DNA of 64,000 bases. Source: DATKDF01 sp963752045. Lineage in GTDB: Bacteria > Acidobacteriota > Vicinamibacteria > Vicinamibacterales > SCN-69-37. The position numbers and the translations under genes were made by a program. Shown here piece by piece: positions 10,398 to 19,425 of the stretch. Position 1 is the stretch's first letter; each line of letters opens with the position of its first letter. The DNA lies in NCBI GenBank assembly GCA_963752045.1, contig CAVVWN010000014.1, positions 496,001-560,000 on the forward strand, given 5' to 3'. The notes beneath the pieces were generated by a model that was given only the letters and a program-made list of their open reading frames with translations, did no database searches and was not told where the DNA came from.

Positions 10398-11924
10398 GTG
10401 CCTCTCTCCCGCGTCTTTCGCTGGTCCAGGCTGTCTCTCCGGACCAAGGGACTCATCGTCGTTGGCCTGCCCGTCCTGCCGCTGGCCATCTTCTGGTCGC
10501 TGACCGCATGGACCCTGACGCATCGGGCCGCGCCCGACGACGCGGCCCTCGACCATCTGGCCAGCCAGGCCGCTGTGGGACGCGTGCTCACGGCGCTCTT
10601 CGAGGCGGACGCCGGCGCGCGCGACTTTCTGCTGACAGAGAACGCCGCCGCCAGGGCTCGCGTTGAAGAGGCCGTCGGCCGGTTGCCGGCCGACTTCGAG
10701 ATGCTGGATGCGACCCTGTCCGAGGCGGGCGTCCGCGAGTCGTTCGAGACGATGAAGCAGCTTGTCGACGAGGAACTGGCCGTGCTCCGGCGCATCGTGC
10801 CCGGGCCGCCGCCTGGTGAGCCTGTCACAGCCGACCGAGCCATGCTCGACGCCAGTGGCTCGAACCTCGCCCGCCTTCGAGCCATCGTCGAGGACATTCA
10901 GGAGCGACATGGCGCGCTTGCCGCCGCCGAGGTCCGTCGCGACGAGCTGACGGGCACGCTGCTGCTCTGGGGCCTGCTCCTGGGATCGGTCGTGTGTGCG
11001 GTTGGCGGTTTCGGCGCCGCGATCGTCGTTGCGGGAAGTGTCAGCCGGCGCGCGCGCATTCTGGCTAGAAACGCGGACCGCCTCGCGCGCGGCGACGCGC
11101 TGCATTCACCTCCCCCGGGCGAAGACGAGATCGGCCAGCTCGACCTCCGCTTTCGCGAGGCCGCCAGTCAATTGCGCGCGCGCGAGCTCGAGCTCAGCCG
11201 CCGCACGGCACAGCTCGAAGCCGCCAACCGAGAGCTGGAGGCGTTCAGCTACTCGGTCTCGCACGACCTCAGGGCTCCGCTTCGCGCGATCAGGGGTTTC
11301 AGCGAGGTCCTCGACGAGAGCAGCCGGGGCCGGCTCAACGCCACCGCCCGCGACGCCCTGCGGCGCGTGCGCGCAGGCGCGGAACGCATGGACGCCTTGA
11401 TCGATGCGCTCATCGATCTCTCGAGGGTGACGACGACCGAGCTGAAGCGCGAATCGGTGGATCTGTCGGCCACCTCGCGCGAGATCTTCGAGGAACTGCC
11501 CCGGCACGACCATGCGGAGCCGATCGACATCGAGGTGGAGCTGAACCTCACGGCCGAGGCCGATCCGCGCCTGCTTCGCATCGCACTGCAGAACCTCATC
11601 GACAACGCCGTGAAGTACACGGCGCGGACGCCCAGGCCTCGCATCGAAGTCGGATCGGGGCCGAACGGCCGGGCCCGGGTCTTCGTCGTGCGGGACAACG
11701 GCGCGGGCTTCAGCATGCAGCACGCCGATCGCCTGTTCAGCCCGTTCGAGCGGCTGCACCCCGAGCAGGAGTTTCAGGGCACCGGCATCGGCCTCGCCGT
11801 CGTCGAGCGCGTGGTCCGGCGCCACGGCGGCCGTGTGTGGGCGGAGAGCACGGCCGGTGCCGGGGCCGCGTTCTTCTTCACGCTGGAACCCGAGCCGGCA
11901 GCGGAAATCGAAACACGGGATTGA
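10398..11924 (+). CDS. CHASE3-like membrane sensor histidine kinase
   Basis: The 508-residue kinase has a transmembrane segment at about residues 15-40, an extracytoplasmic helical region of about 150 residues resembling CHASE3, a second transmembrane segment (TLLLWGLLLGSVVCAVGG) near residue 205, a HAMP-like linker, a coiled coil (LELSRRTAQLEAANRELEAF), the phosphoacceptor H-box SVSHDLRAPLRAI and an HATPase domain with N box NLIDNAVKY and G boxes DNGAGF and GTGIGLAVV. The kinase core resembles bacteriophytochrome-type kinases without the photosensory part. The start GTG at 10398 lies 10 bp after the preceding hybrid kinase, and the two are likely co-transcribed. The cognate regulator is not obvious. 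Confidence 0.88.
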   Translation: MPLSRVFRWSRLSLRTKGLIVVGLPVLPLAIFWSLTAWTLTHRAAPDDAALDHLASQAAVGRVLTALFEADAGARDFLLTENAAARARVEEAVGRLPADFEMLDATLSEAGVRESFETMKQLVDEELAVLRRIVPGPPPGEPVTADRAMLDASGSNLARLRAIVEDIQERHGALAAAEVRRDELTGTLLLWGLLLGSVVCAVGGFGAAIVVAGSVSRRARILARNADRLARGDALHSPPPGEDEIGQLDLRFREAASQLRARELELSRRTAQLEAANRELEAFSYSVSHDLRAPLRAIRGFSEVLDESSRGRLNATARDALRRVRAGAERMDALIDALIDLSRVTTTELKRESVDLSATSREIFEELPRHDHAEPIDIEVELNLTAEADPRLLRIALQNLIDNAVKYTARTPRPRIEVGSGPNGRARVFVVRDNGAGFSMQHADRLFSPFERLHPEQEFQGTGIGLAVVERVVRRHGGRVWAESTAGAGAAFFFTLEPEPAAEIETRD

Positions 11925-11992
11925 ATCTGGCCGACCGCAGGATTCTCGACGAACGCCGTGCAGAGTCGACGGTGCGTCGACTGGCCCTCACT

Positions 11993-12015
11993 AAATACGC
12001 ATTATGTGCGTATTT
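11993..12015. promoter_or_regulatory. Inverted-repeat operator 1 upstream of fic
   Basis: The sequence AAATACGCA, five bases, then TGCGTATTT is a perfect 9-bp inverted repeat ending 5 bp before the -35 box of the Fic gene. Its ACGCA/TGCGT core recurs with the same 5-bp spacing at 12052-12066. This spaced dyad is what a dimeric winged-helix regulator would bind. The regulator is inferred. Confidence 0.6.
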
Positions 12016-12020
12016 TAACC

Positions 12021-12049
12021 TTGACCGTGCGTCGAATCGGGCTCATAAT
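12021..12049 (+). promoter_or_regulatory. Sigma70-type promoter of fic
   Basis: TTGACC (12021-12026) and CATAAT (12044-12049) are separated by 17 bp, five of six consensus matches in each box, in a locally AT-rich patch of a GC-rich genome. Initiation is expected at about 12056, inside the second operator. Confidence 0.65.
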
Positions 12050-12051
12050 CT

Positions 12052-12066
12052 ACGCATAAGGTGCGT
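12052..12066. promoter_or_regulatory. Inverted-repeat operator 2 over the fic transcription start
   Basis: ACGCA, five bases, TGCGT repeats the core and spacing of operator 1 and lies between the -10 box and the ATG at 12070. Occupancy here would block initiation or translation. Two matched dyads flanking one promoter suggest negative autoregulation. Confidence 0.6.
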
Positions 12067-12069
12067 CGA

Positions 12070-13179
12070 ATGAACCCGCAATACATCCACCAAAGGCCGG
12101 ATTGGCCGCATTTTCAATGGGACCAGGAGGCTCTGGCGGCTCCGCTGGCCGAGATCCGGCACCGGCAGGGGCGTCTGCTGGGCCGAATGGAGGGTCTGGG
12201 CTTCGCGCTCCAGAAGGAGGCGGAGTTGCGCACGCTCACGCTCGATGTCCTGAAATCGAGCGAAATCGAGGGCGAGACGCTCGACCCGGAGCAGGTGAGC
12301 TCGTCTATCGCGCGGCGCCTGGGACTCGACACCGCCGGCGCCGTGCCGGCCGGCCACGATGTCGAGGGCGTGGTGGAGATGATGCTCGATGCGACGCAGA
12401 ACTTCGCTCAGTCGCTCTCCGCGGAGCGCCTGTTTGGCTGGCACGCCGCGCTCTTCCCCACCGGGCGCAGCGGCATGCGCAAGATCATCGTCGGCGCCTG
12501 GCGCGACGATGCCGACGGACCGATGCAGGTGGTCTCGGGCCCGGTCGGCAGAGAGAAGGCGCACTACGAAGCGCCGGCAGCAGCGCTGCTGCCCAAAGAG
12601 ATGTCTGCTTTCTTCGCGTGGGCGAACAGCGCCGATCCCAAGACCGATGCGGTCTTGCGCGCGGCGCTTGCCCATCTGTGGTTGGTAACCATCCACCCGT
12701 TCGATGACGGCAATGGCCGCATCGCGCGCGCGATTGCGGATTGGCAACTGGCGCGTTCGGAGAAGAGCGCGCAGCGCTTTTACAGCATGTCGGCGCAGAT
12801 CCGCATCGAGAGAAAGGAGTACTACGACATCCTCGAGCGCACCCAGAAGGGACCGCTCGACGTGACGCCGTGGATGGAGTGGTTTCTCGGCTGCCTTGGG
12901 CGTGCCTTTGATGGCACCGAGGCCACGCTCGAAGCCGTGATGCGCAAGGCGCGTTTCTGGGAGCGGCTTGCGCAGATCAGCATCAACGACCGCCAGCGCG
13001 CCATCCTGAACCGGCTGCTCGACGGCTTCGAGGGCAAGCTCACCACCACGAAGTGGGCGACGCTCGGCAAGTGCTCGCATGATACGGCGCTGCGCGATAT
13101 CCGCGAACTCATCGGCCACAGCATCTTGCAGCAGGACCCCGGCGGGGGGCGCAGCACGAGCTACTCGCTCGCGGACTGA
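12070..13179 (+). CDS. Fic-family protein with N-terminal DUF4172 and C-terminal winged helix
   Basis: The 369-residue protein starts with a DUF4172-like segment (YIHQRPDWPHFQWD) and contains S-S-E-I-E-G-E near residue 65, the usual (S/T)xxxE inhibitory helix of class II Fic proteins. The catalytic motif HPFDDGNGRIAR at about residue 215 is complete, so the enzyme should be able to AMPylate (or otherwise transfer NMP to) a target. The last ~70 residues (NDRQRAILNRLL ... TTKWATLGKCSHDTALRDIREL) look like a winged helix, which could bind the two dyads upstream. No antitoxin-like partner lies alongside. The gene has a distinct AT-rich promoter and stands alone, a typical setting for a mobile accessory gene. 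Confidence 0.88.
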   Translation: MNPQYIHQRPDWPHFQWDQEALAAPLAEIRHRQGRLLGRMEGLGFALQKEAELRTLTLDVLKSSEIEGETLDPEQVSSSIARRLGLDTAGAVPAGHDVEGVVEMMLDATQNFAQSLSAERLFGWHAALFPTGRSGMRKIIVGAWRDDADGPMQVVSGPVGREKAHYEAPAAALLPKEMSAFFAWANSADPKTDAVLRAALAHLWLVTIHPFDDGNGRIARAIADWQLARSEKSAQRFYSMSAQIRIERKEYYDILERTQKGPLDVTPWMEWFLGCLGRAFDGTEATLEAVMRKARFWERLAQISINDRQRAILNRLLDGFEGKLTTTKWATLGKCSHDTALRDIRELIGHSILQQDPGGGRSTSYSLAD

Positions 13180-13247
13180 ACAGCCGCGGCCGGAAACCGC
13201 CACGCCGGTAGGGTAGGAAGGACGGCGAGCAAACTGCAGCTGTTTAC

Positions 13248-13337
13248 TGGCGGAGGGAGAGGGATTCGAACCCCCGGTACCCTTCCGAGTACAGCGGTTT
13301 TCAAGACCGCCGCCTTAAACCACTCGGCCATCCCTCC
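13248..13337 (-). tRNA. tRNA-Ser (anticodon UGA)
   Basis: On the minus strand the sequence folds as a class II tRNA: acceptor GGAGGGA pairs with TCCCTCC, the D arm carries TGGCCGAGTGG, the anticodon loop CTTGAAA gives anticodon TGA, a long variable arm follows, and the T arm contains GGTTCGAATCC. The discriminator is G and the 3' CCA (13248-13250) is encoded. It lies downstream of serS on the same strand, separated by an 8-mer repeat tract. Confidence 0.95.
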
Positions 13338-13345
13338 GCGATCCT

Positions 13346-13578
13346 ATGAGCGAATGAGCGAATGAGCGCATTCAGCGAATTAGGCGAATTAGCGGATTCC
13401 AGTGAGCGAATTCCAGTGAGGAGAATATGCGAAACGGGCCAATGGCTGAAACCAGCCGCGGCCCCTACCCGCTCATTTCACCACTCACTCGCTCATTCAC
13501 CCATTCACCCCATTCACCCATTCACCCCATTCACCCATTCGCTCATTCGCTCATTCGCTCATTCACCAATTCACTTCA
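13346..13578. repeat. Short tandem-repeat tracts in inverted orientation (period 8-9)
   Basis: The gap between serS and tRNA-Ser contains a left tract of GAGCGAAT-like units (from 13346 to about 13420) and a right tract (about 13470-13578) of CATTCGCT and CATTCACC units, roughly its reverse complement. About 70 bp of ordinary sequence lies between. Apart from these tracts nothing gene-like is seen in the gap; the short reading frames across it encode only low-complexity peptide. Confidence 0.8.
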
Positions 13579-13592
13579 TTGGCACGCTGCCA

Positions 13593-14870
13593 TCACTTGA
13601 TCTCCCCAAACCCAGTGTACGGCCGAAGCGCTTCGGGAATCACCACCGAACCATCTTTCTGCTGGAAGTTCTCGAGGATCGCGATCAGGGTCCGGCCCAC
13701 CGCCAGACCCGATCCGTTGAGCGTGTGCACGAACTGCGCCTTGCCTGACCCGTCGGGCCGGAACTTGATCTGCGCGCGGCGCGCCTGAAACGCCTCTGTG
13801 TTGCTGCAGGACGAAATCTCGCGGTAGGTCTCCTGGCTCGGCAGCCACACCTCGAGGTCGTACGTCTTGGCCGACGCAAAGCCCATGTCGCCCGTGCAGA
13901 GCAGCACGCGGCGGTACGGCAGGCCGAGCCGCTCGAGCACGGTCTCGGCGTTGCGGGTGAGAATCTCGAGCTCGTCATGCGACCGTTCGGGCGTTGCGAA
14001 CTTGACGAGCTCGACCTTGTCGAACTGATGCTGGCGTATGAGACCTCGCACGTCGGCGCCGTACGAGCCCGCCTCGCTCCGAAAGCACGGCGTGTAGGCC
14101 GTGTAGTTGATCGGCAGCAGGCGCCCGTCGAGGATCTCCTCGCGATGCAGGTTGGTGAGCGGCACTTCGGCTGTCGGAATCAAATAGAGATCCCAGTCGC
14201 CGGCGATCTTGAAGAGATCCTGCTCGAACTTCGGCAGGTTGCCGGTGCCGGTGAGCGCCGCCGAGCCGACGAGAAACGGCGGCTCCATCTCGCGATAGCC
14301 GTGCTCGCGGGTGTGCAGATCGAGCATGAAGTTGATGAGCGCGCGCTCGAGCCGCGCGCCGGGCCCGGAGAGCACCGAGAACCGCGCGCCCGACATCCGC
14401 GTGGCGCGCTCGAAGTCGAGGATGCCGAGCTCGGGACCCAGATCCCAGTGGGGCTTGGGTGGGAAGTCGAACACCGGCGGCGTGCCCCAGCGCTTCACTT
14501 CGACGTTGTCGGCCGAGGACGACCCGACGGGTACGCTGTCGTGAGGGAGATTGGGTAAGCCGAGGAGCAGCGCGTCTCGCTCGCCTTCGACCGTTGCCAG
14601 CTCCAACTCGAGTTCCTTGATCCGGCCTCCTCGCGTCTTGTTCTCCGCAAGGATGGCACTCGGGTCACGGCCTTCGCGCTTGGCCTTCGCCACTTCCGCT
14701 CCGGCCGCGTTCTGCGCGGCCTTGAGGGCCTCGACCTCCGGAATCAGCCGCCGACGCTCGGCCTCGAGCTTCGCCCAGGCCCCAAGCTCACCCGATGGGT
14801 CCACGCCCCGCGTCGAGAGCCGGGTCCCGACCTCATCCAGGTGATCACGTACGTACGCCGCGTCCAGCAT
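13593..14870 (-). CDS. serS: Seryl-tRNA synthetase
   Basis: The 425-residue protein charges tRNA-Ser (and tRNA-Sec where present) with serine in the cytoplasm. The N-terminal ~110 residues form the antiparallel coiled-coil arm that grips the long variable arm of tRNA-Ser. The class II motifs are present: motif 1 around GARLERALINFMLDLH, motif 2 in TPCFRSEAGSYG and motif 3 in LNGSGLAVGRTLIAILEN near the C-terminus. Length matches bacterial SerRS. It diverges from galU with only 33 bp between the start codons. A tRNA-Ser gene lies downstream on the same strand. Confidence 0.97.
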   Translation of the reverse strand: MLDAAYVRDHLDEVGTRLSTRGVDPSGELGAWAKLEAERRRLIPEVEALKAAQNAAGAEVAKAKREGRDPSAILAENKTRGGRIKELELELATVEGERDALLLGLPNLPHDSVPVGSSSADNVEVKRWGTPPVFDFPPKPHWDLGPELGILDFERATRMSGARFSVLSGPGARLERALINFMLDLHTREHGYREMEPPFLVGSAALTGTGNLPKFEQDLFKIAGDWDLYLIPTAEVPLTNLHREEILDGRLLPINYTAYTPCFRSEAGSYGADVRGLIRQHQFDKVELVKFATPERSHDELEILTRNAETVLERLGLPYRRVLLCTGDMGFASAKTYDLEVWLPSQETYREISSCSNTEAFQARRAQIKFRPDGSGKAQFVHTLNGSGLAVGRTLIAILENFQQKDGSVVIPEALRPYTGFGEIK

Positions 14871-14903
14871 GGGATGATTCTACTTGGCCTGCGCTAACAT
14901 CCC

Positions 14904-15779
14904 ATGATGCCTTCCGCCGTTCGCAAAGCCGTCTTTCCAGCCGCCGGCCTCGGAACCCGGTTCCTGCCGGCCACCAAGGTCATCCCCAAGGAAATGCTCC
15001 CGCTCATCGACAAGCCGATCATCCAGTACGGCGTCGAAGAAGCGGTGGACTCTGGGGTCACTGACGTGATCTTCGTCACGAGCCGCGGCAAGGGCTCGAT
15101 GGAAGACCACTTCGACGCGTCGTTCGAGCTCGAAACCTGGCTGGAGTCGCGCGGGAAGAACGATGCCCTCGAGGAGATCCGCGAGATCGTACGCCTGGCC
15201 AACATCTCATCCGTCCGTCAGGGTCAACCGCTCGGCCTCGGGCACGCCGTGCTCGTCACCCGGCACCTGGTCGGCGACGAACCCTTCGGCGTCATCCTGC
15301 CGGACGATGTGATCGACGCGGAACCGCCGGCGCTGGCGCAGATGATCGAGGTGTTCGAAGAAGTTGATGGGCCCGTGATTCTCGTCGAGCGTGTGCCACG
15401 CGACCGGGTCGGAAATTACGGCGTCATCGCGTACGAAGACGTACGGCCGGGGGTGTATCGCGTGACCGATCTGGTGGAAAAGCCGCCCGTCGACAAGGCC
15501 CCGTCAGACCTGGCCATCATTGGCCGCTACATCCTGACGCCGGATGTCTTTCCGGCGCTCGAAGCGACAGGCCATGACCACGGCGGTGAGATTCAGTTGA
15601 CCAACGGTTTGAAGCGCCTGCTCGCCTCGCGCCCGATCTACGCGTGCGAAGTGAAGGGCGTCCGCCACGACACCGGGAACAAGCTGGGCTTTCTCAAGGC
15701 GATGGCCTACTTCGCGCTGAAACGGCCCGACCTGGAGGGGCCGTTCCGTGAGTACTTGAAGACACTGGAGACCACGTAG
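14904..15779 (+). CDS. galU: UTP-glucose-1-phosphate uridylyltransferase
   Basis: The 291-residue protein makes UDP-glucose from UTP and glucose-1-phosphate, supplying envelope polysaccharide synthesis. The nucleotide-binding signature AVFPAAGLGTRFLPATKVIPKEMLPL at the N-terminus is complete, as are the DKPIIQYGVEEA, VILPDDVI and VEKPP motifs of GalU. Length is normal. It is divergent from serS and followed by a 50-bp tandem-repeat array. Confidence 0.95.
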   Translation: MMPSAVRKAVFPAAGLGTRFLPATKVIPKEMLPLIDKPIIQYGVEEAVDSGVTDVIFVTSRGKGSMEDHFDASFELETWLESRGKNDALEEIREIVRLANISSVRQGQPLGLGHAVLVTRHLVGDEPFGVILPDDVIDAEPPALAQMIEVFEEVDGPVILVERVPRDRVGNYGVIAYEDVRPGVYRVTDLVEKPPVDKAPSDLAIIGRYILTPDVFPALEATGHDHGGEIQLTNGLKRLLASRPIYACEVKGVRHDTGNKLGFLKAMAYFALKRPDLEGPFREYLKTLETT

Positions 15780-15782
15780 AAA

Positions 15783-16050
15783 GAGACGACGGACCGTGGA
15801 GGGCGTGGAGGGCGTGGAGATCACGTTTGGGAGAGACGACGGACCGTGGAGACCGTAGAGAGCGTGGAGTTCACGTTTGGGAGAGACGACGAACCGTGGA
15901 GACCGTGGAGAGCGTGGAGTTCACGTTTGGGAGAGACGACGGACCGTGGAGGGCGTGGAGAGCGTGGAGTTCACGTTTGGGAGAGACGACGGACCGTGGA
16001 GACCGTGGAGGGCGTGGAGTTCACGTTTGGGAGAAACGGCGGAACCGTGG
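15783..16050. repeat. 50-bp tandem repeat array
   Basis: The motif GAGACGAC begins at 15783, 15833, 15883, 15933 and 15983, with a diverged copy at 16033, so five full units of exactly 50 bp and a partial sixth are present. Each unit holds three near-copies of a 9-mer (ACCGTGGAG / AGCGTGGAG) followed by TTCACGTTTGGGA. The units are adjacent with no spacers, unlike CRISPR. The array fills the space between the galU stop and the convergent FmdB gene. Confidence 0.95.
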
Positions 16051-16064
16051 AGGGTCGACGGGGA

Positions 16065-16406
16065 TTACTTGTCGGCGGTTGGTTTGGCGTCGGGAGCTTT
16101 GTCGGTTTTCTTGCTTTCCGGAGCCTTCTCGGCCTTCTCTGACTTCTCGGCTTTCCCCGCCGATTCGCCGGCCCCGTCTTTGGCAGACGCGCCGTCCTTT
16201 GAATCCTTACCACTGTCGCCCTTGCCAGGCTTGGCGTAGTCGGTCACATACCAGCCGCTGCCCTTGAACTGGAAGGCGGGCGACGAGACGAGCTTCCTGA
16301 CGACGGCCCCGCAGGACGGACAGGCGTCGACCGGAGGATCCGAGAACTTCTGGATCTTCTCGAACCGGTTTCCGCATCCGTCGCACTGGTACTCGTAGAG
16401 CGGCAT
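16065..16406 (-). CDS. FmdB-family zinc-ribbon protein
   Basis: The 113-residue protein begins MPLYEYQC and has two cysteine pairs, C-D-G-C (about residues 8-11) and C-P-S-C (about 29-32), that form the FmdB/putative regulatory zinc ribbon. The SSPAFQFKGSGWYVTDY segment that follows is also family-typical. The last 50 residues are a low-complexity Lys/Ala/Ser/Asp tail. Its function is not established; the name comes from a regulator linked to formamidase and amidase genes. Confidence 0.88.
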   Translation of the reverse strand: MPLYEYQCDGCGNRFEKIQKFSDPPVDACPSCGAVVRKLVSSPAFQFKGSGWYVTDYAKPGKGDSGKDSKDGASAKDGAGESAGKAEKSEKAEKAPESKKTDKAPDAKPTADK

Positions 16407-16451
16407 TGTCCTTTACTCGTCCAGCCCGTCATTATATTGAACGTCAGCCCC

Positions 16452-17291
16452 ATGCCGGGAACTCTCTTCGTCGTGGCCACACCGATCGGGAACCTCGAAG
16501 ACCTGACGTTCCGCGCGCTGCGCACCCTTCGAGAAGTGGACCTCATCGCCGCAGAAGACACCCGGCGAACCGCTCACCTGCTCGCCAGGTACGACGTGCG
16601 CCGACCGCTCGTCAGCCTCCGCGAGCACAACGAAGTGCGGGAAACGCCGCGCCTGCTTGCCAAACTCCAGGCAGGGACATCCATCGCCCTCGTGTCAGAC
16701 GCTGGCACTCCCGGCATTTCCGACCCTGGGGCCAGGCTGGTTCGCGCGGTCCGGGAGGCAGGCCTGCCGGTTGTTCCGATTCCGGGCCCCAGCGCAATTA
16801 CGGCGGCCCTCTCGAGTTCCGGCGTCGAAGCGAACCAGTTCGTGTTCCTCGGCTTTCCGCCGTCCTCAGGAAAAGCCAGAGCCGAGTGGATGGCTCGCAT
16901 CAAGTCCGAGACTCTGACGACGGTCTTCTTTGAGTCTCCGCATCGAATTGAACGGACATTGACGGAGTTATTGGAGGTTAAACAACCTATTTTAATTCAT
17001 CGTGAATTAACAAAGATTCACGAAACATTTGTCATATGCACTAAGAATGAACTCGCACAACTGAAAGGAGGGAAGGGCGAGTTCACCCTGGTTGTTCCTG
17101 CCAGCCACGAAAGTCCAGTAGAAGTGGATAGTAAGGCTGTCTATGGTCTGTTCACGTCGCTTGTCTCGCCCACGCCGATGGAGAGAGAAGAAGCACTGCG
17201 CATCACCGCAAAAGCATGTGGACTCGCAGAAATCGAAGTGCGCAAGATAATAAAAAAAGTATCGATATTGGTCAAACAACACAAGATATAG
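16452..17291 (+). CDS. rsmI: 16S rRNA 2'-O-methyltransferase RsmI
   Basis: This enzyme 2'-O-methylates C1402 of 16S rRNA using S-adenosylmethionine. The tetrapyrrole-methylase fold is clear from the N-terminal GTLFVVATPIGNLEDLTFRALRTL, AAEDTRRT, SLREHNE, VSDAGTPGISDPG and IPGPSAITAALSSSG motifs, all characteristic of RsmI. ATG 16452 matches the family start; a TTG 15 bp upstream is also in frame. From about 16950 to the end base composition falls sharply and codons become A/T-ending, although the protein remains RsmI-like. Length (279 residues) is normal. Confidence 0.93.
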   Translation: MPGTLFVVATPIGNLEDLTFRALRTLREVDLIAAEDTRRTAHLLARYDVRRPLVSLREHNEVRETPRLLAKLQAGTSIALVSDAGTPGISDPGARLVRAVREAGLPVVPIPGPSAITAALSSSGVEANQFVFLGFPPSSGKARAEWMARIKSETLTTVFFESPHRIERTLTELLEVKQPILIHRELTKIHETFVICTKNELAQLKGGKGEFTLVVPASHESPVEVDSKAVYGLFTSLVSPTPMEREEALRITAKACGLAEIEVRKIIKKVSILVKQHKI

Positions 17292-17360
17292 CCGGCTTGA
17301 CCCTGATCAAGTCGTCTGCTACCTTCCATCAGCGCTCCCCCACGCAATCCGGAGATTCGC

Positions 17361-17975
17361 ATGCCCAGCCGATCCAAGCCCAGTCAAAGGTCCGGCAAAA
17401 CATCGTCGAAGGGCCGGGCAAGGAAAACTGCGCCAAAGTCGGCCGCCGAGCAAGGCCAGGGGACTCCGGCTGCGTCACCAGAGCCAGACGGGCCGCCTGA
17501 GGCGGCGACGCTCCGCCTGGAGACCGGAATGCTCGCTCTGCAGCGGCACGAGTACGACGAGGCCCTCGCGGTCTTCACCGGCCTGCTCGAGCGATTTCCA
17601 GGCGAGCGGGCGCTCGCCGACCGGGCCCGGGTCTATGTGGCGCTCTGCCAGCGGGAACTGGCCGCCCGGGCAGCTGTTCCCCGCACGAACGAGGAGCGCG
17701 TGACGGCTGCCACGGCTGCACTCAACAACGGGGAAGACGGTCAGGCAGAGCGGCTCGTCCGAATGGTCCTCGCCGAGAATCCCGAGCACGACGTCGCGCT
17801 CTATCTGCTGGCTTCAGTGGAGGTCCGCCGGGGCAAGACGGATGCGGCCCTGCGGTATCTGTCACAGGCGGTCGCCGTCAGCCCCGAGGCGGGAGCCCAG
17901 GCCCGCCACGATCCCGACTTCGAGACGTTGCGGGGAACAGAATCTGTTCGAGGAGTTGACCGCTCCGCCCGGTGA
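17361..17975 (+). CDS. Tetratricopeptide-repeat protein (possible frame break near its end)
   Basis: After a ~45-residue basic/Pro-rich tail come helical repeats of TPR type (ALQRHEYDEALAVFTGLLERFPGERAL; NGEDGQAERLVRMVLAENPEHDVALYLLASVEVRRGKTDAALRYL). Such domains mediate protein-protein contacts; no partner is evident. The reading frame ends at 17975, but skipping one base near 17931 continues as ...GEQNLFEELTAPPGDDPKPP to a stop at 18013-18015, which fits the usual DPDFxxLR...FxxL ending better. A one-base indel is therefore suspected. Confidence 0.7.
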   Translation: MPSRSKPSQRSGKTSSKGRARKTAPKSAAEQGQGTPAASPEPDGPPEAATLRLETGMLALQRHEYDEALAVFTGLLERFPGERALADRARVYVALCQRELAARAAVPRTNEERVTAATAALNNGEDGQAERLVRMVLAENPEHDVALYLLASVEVRRGKTDAALRYLSQAVAVSPEAGAQARHDPDFETLRGTESVRGVDRSAR

Positions 17976-18030
17976 CGATCCGAAGCCGCCAGCCACGCGC
18001 GGCCGGGCCGAGTGATAATCAAGCGAGCTG

Positions 18031-19422
<1,392 letters not shown>

Positions 19423-19425
19423 TCC

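Noticed and set aside
15783..16050. CRISPR array
   Set aside because: The 50-bp units are contiguous with no unique spacers and no cas gene lies nearby.
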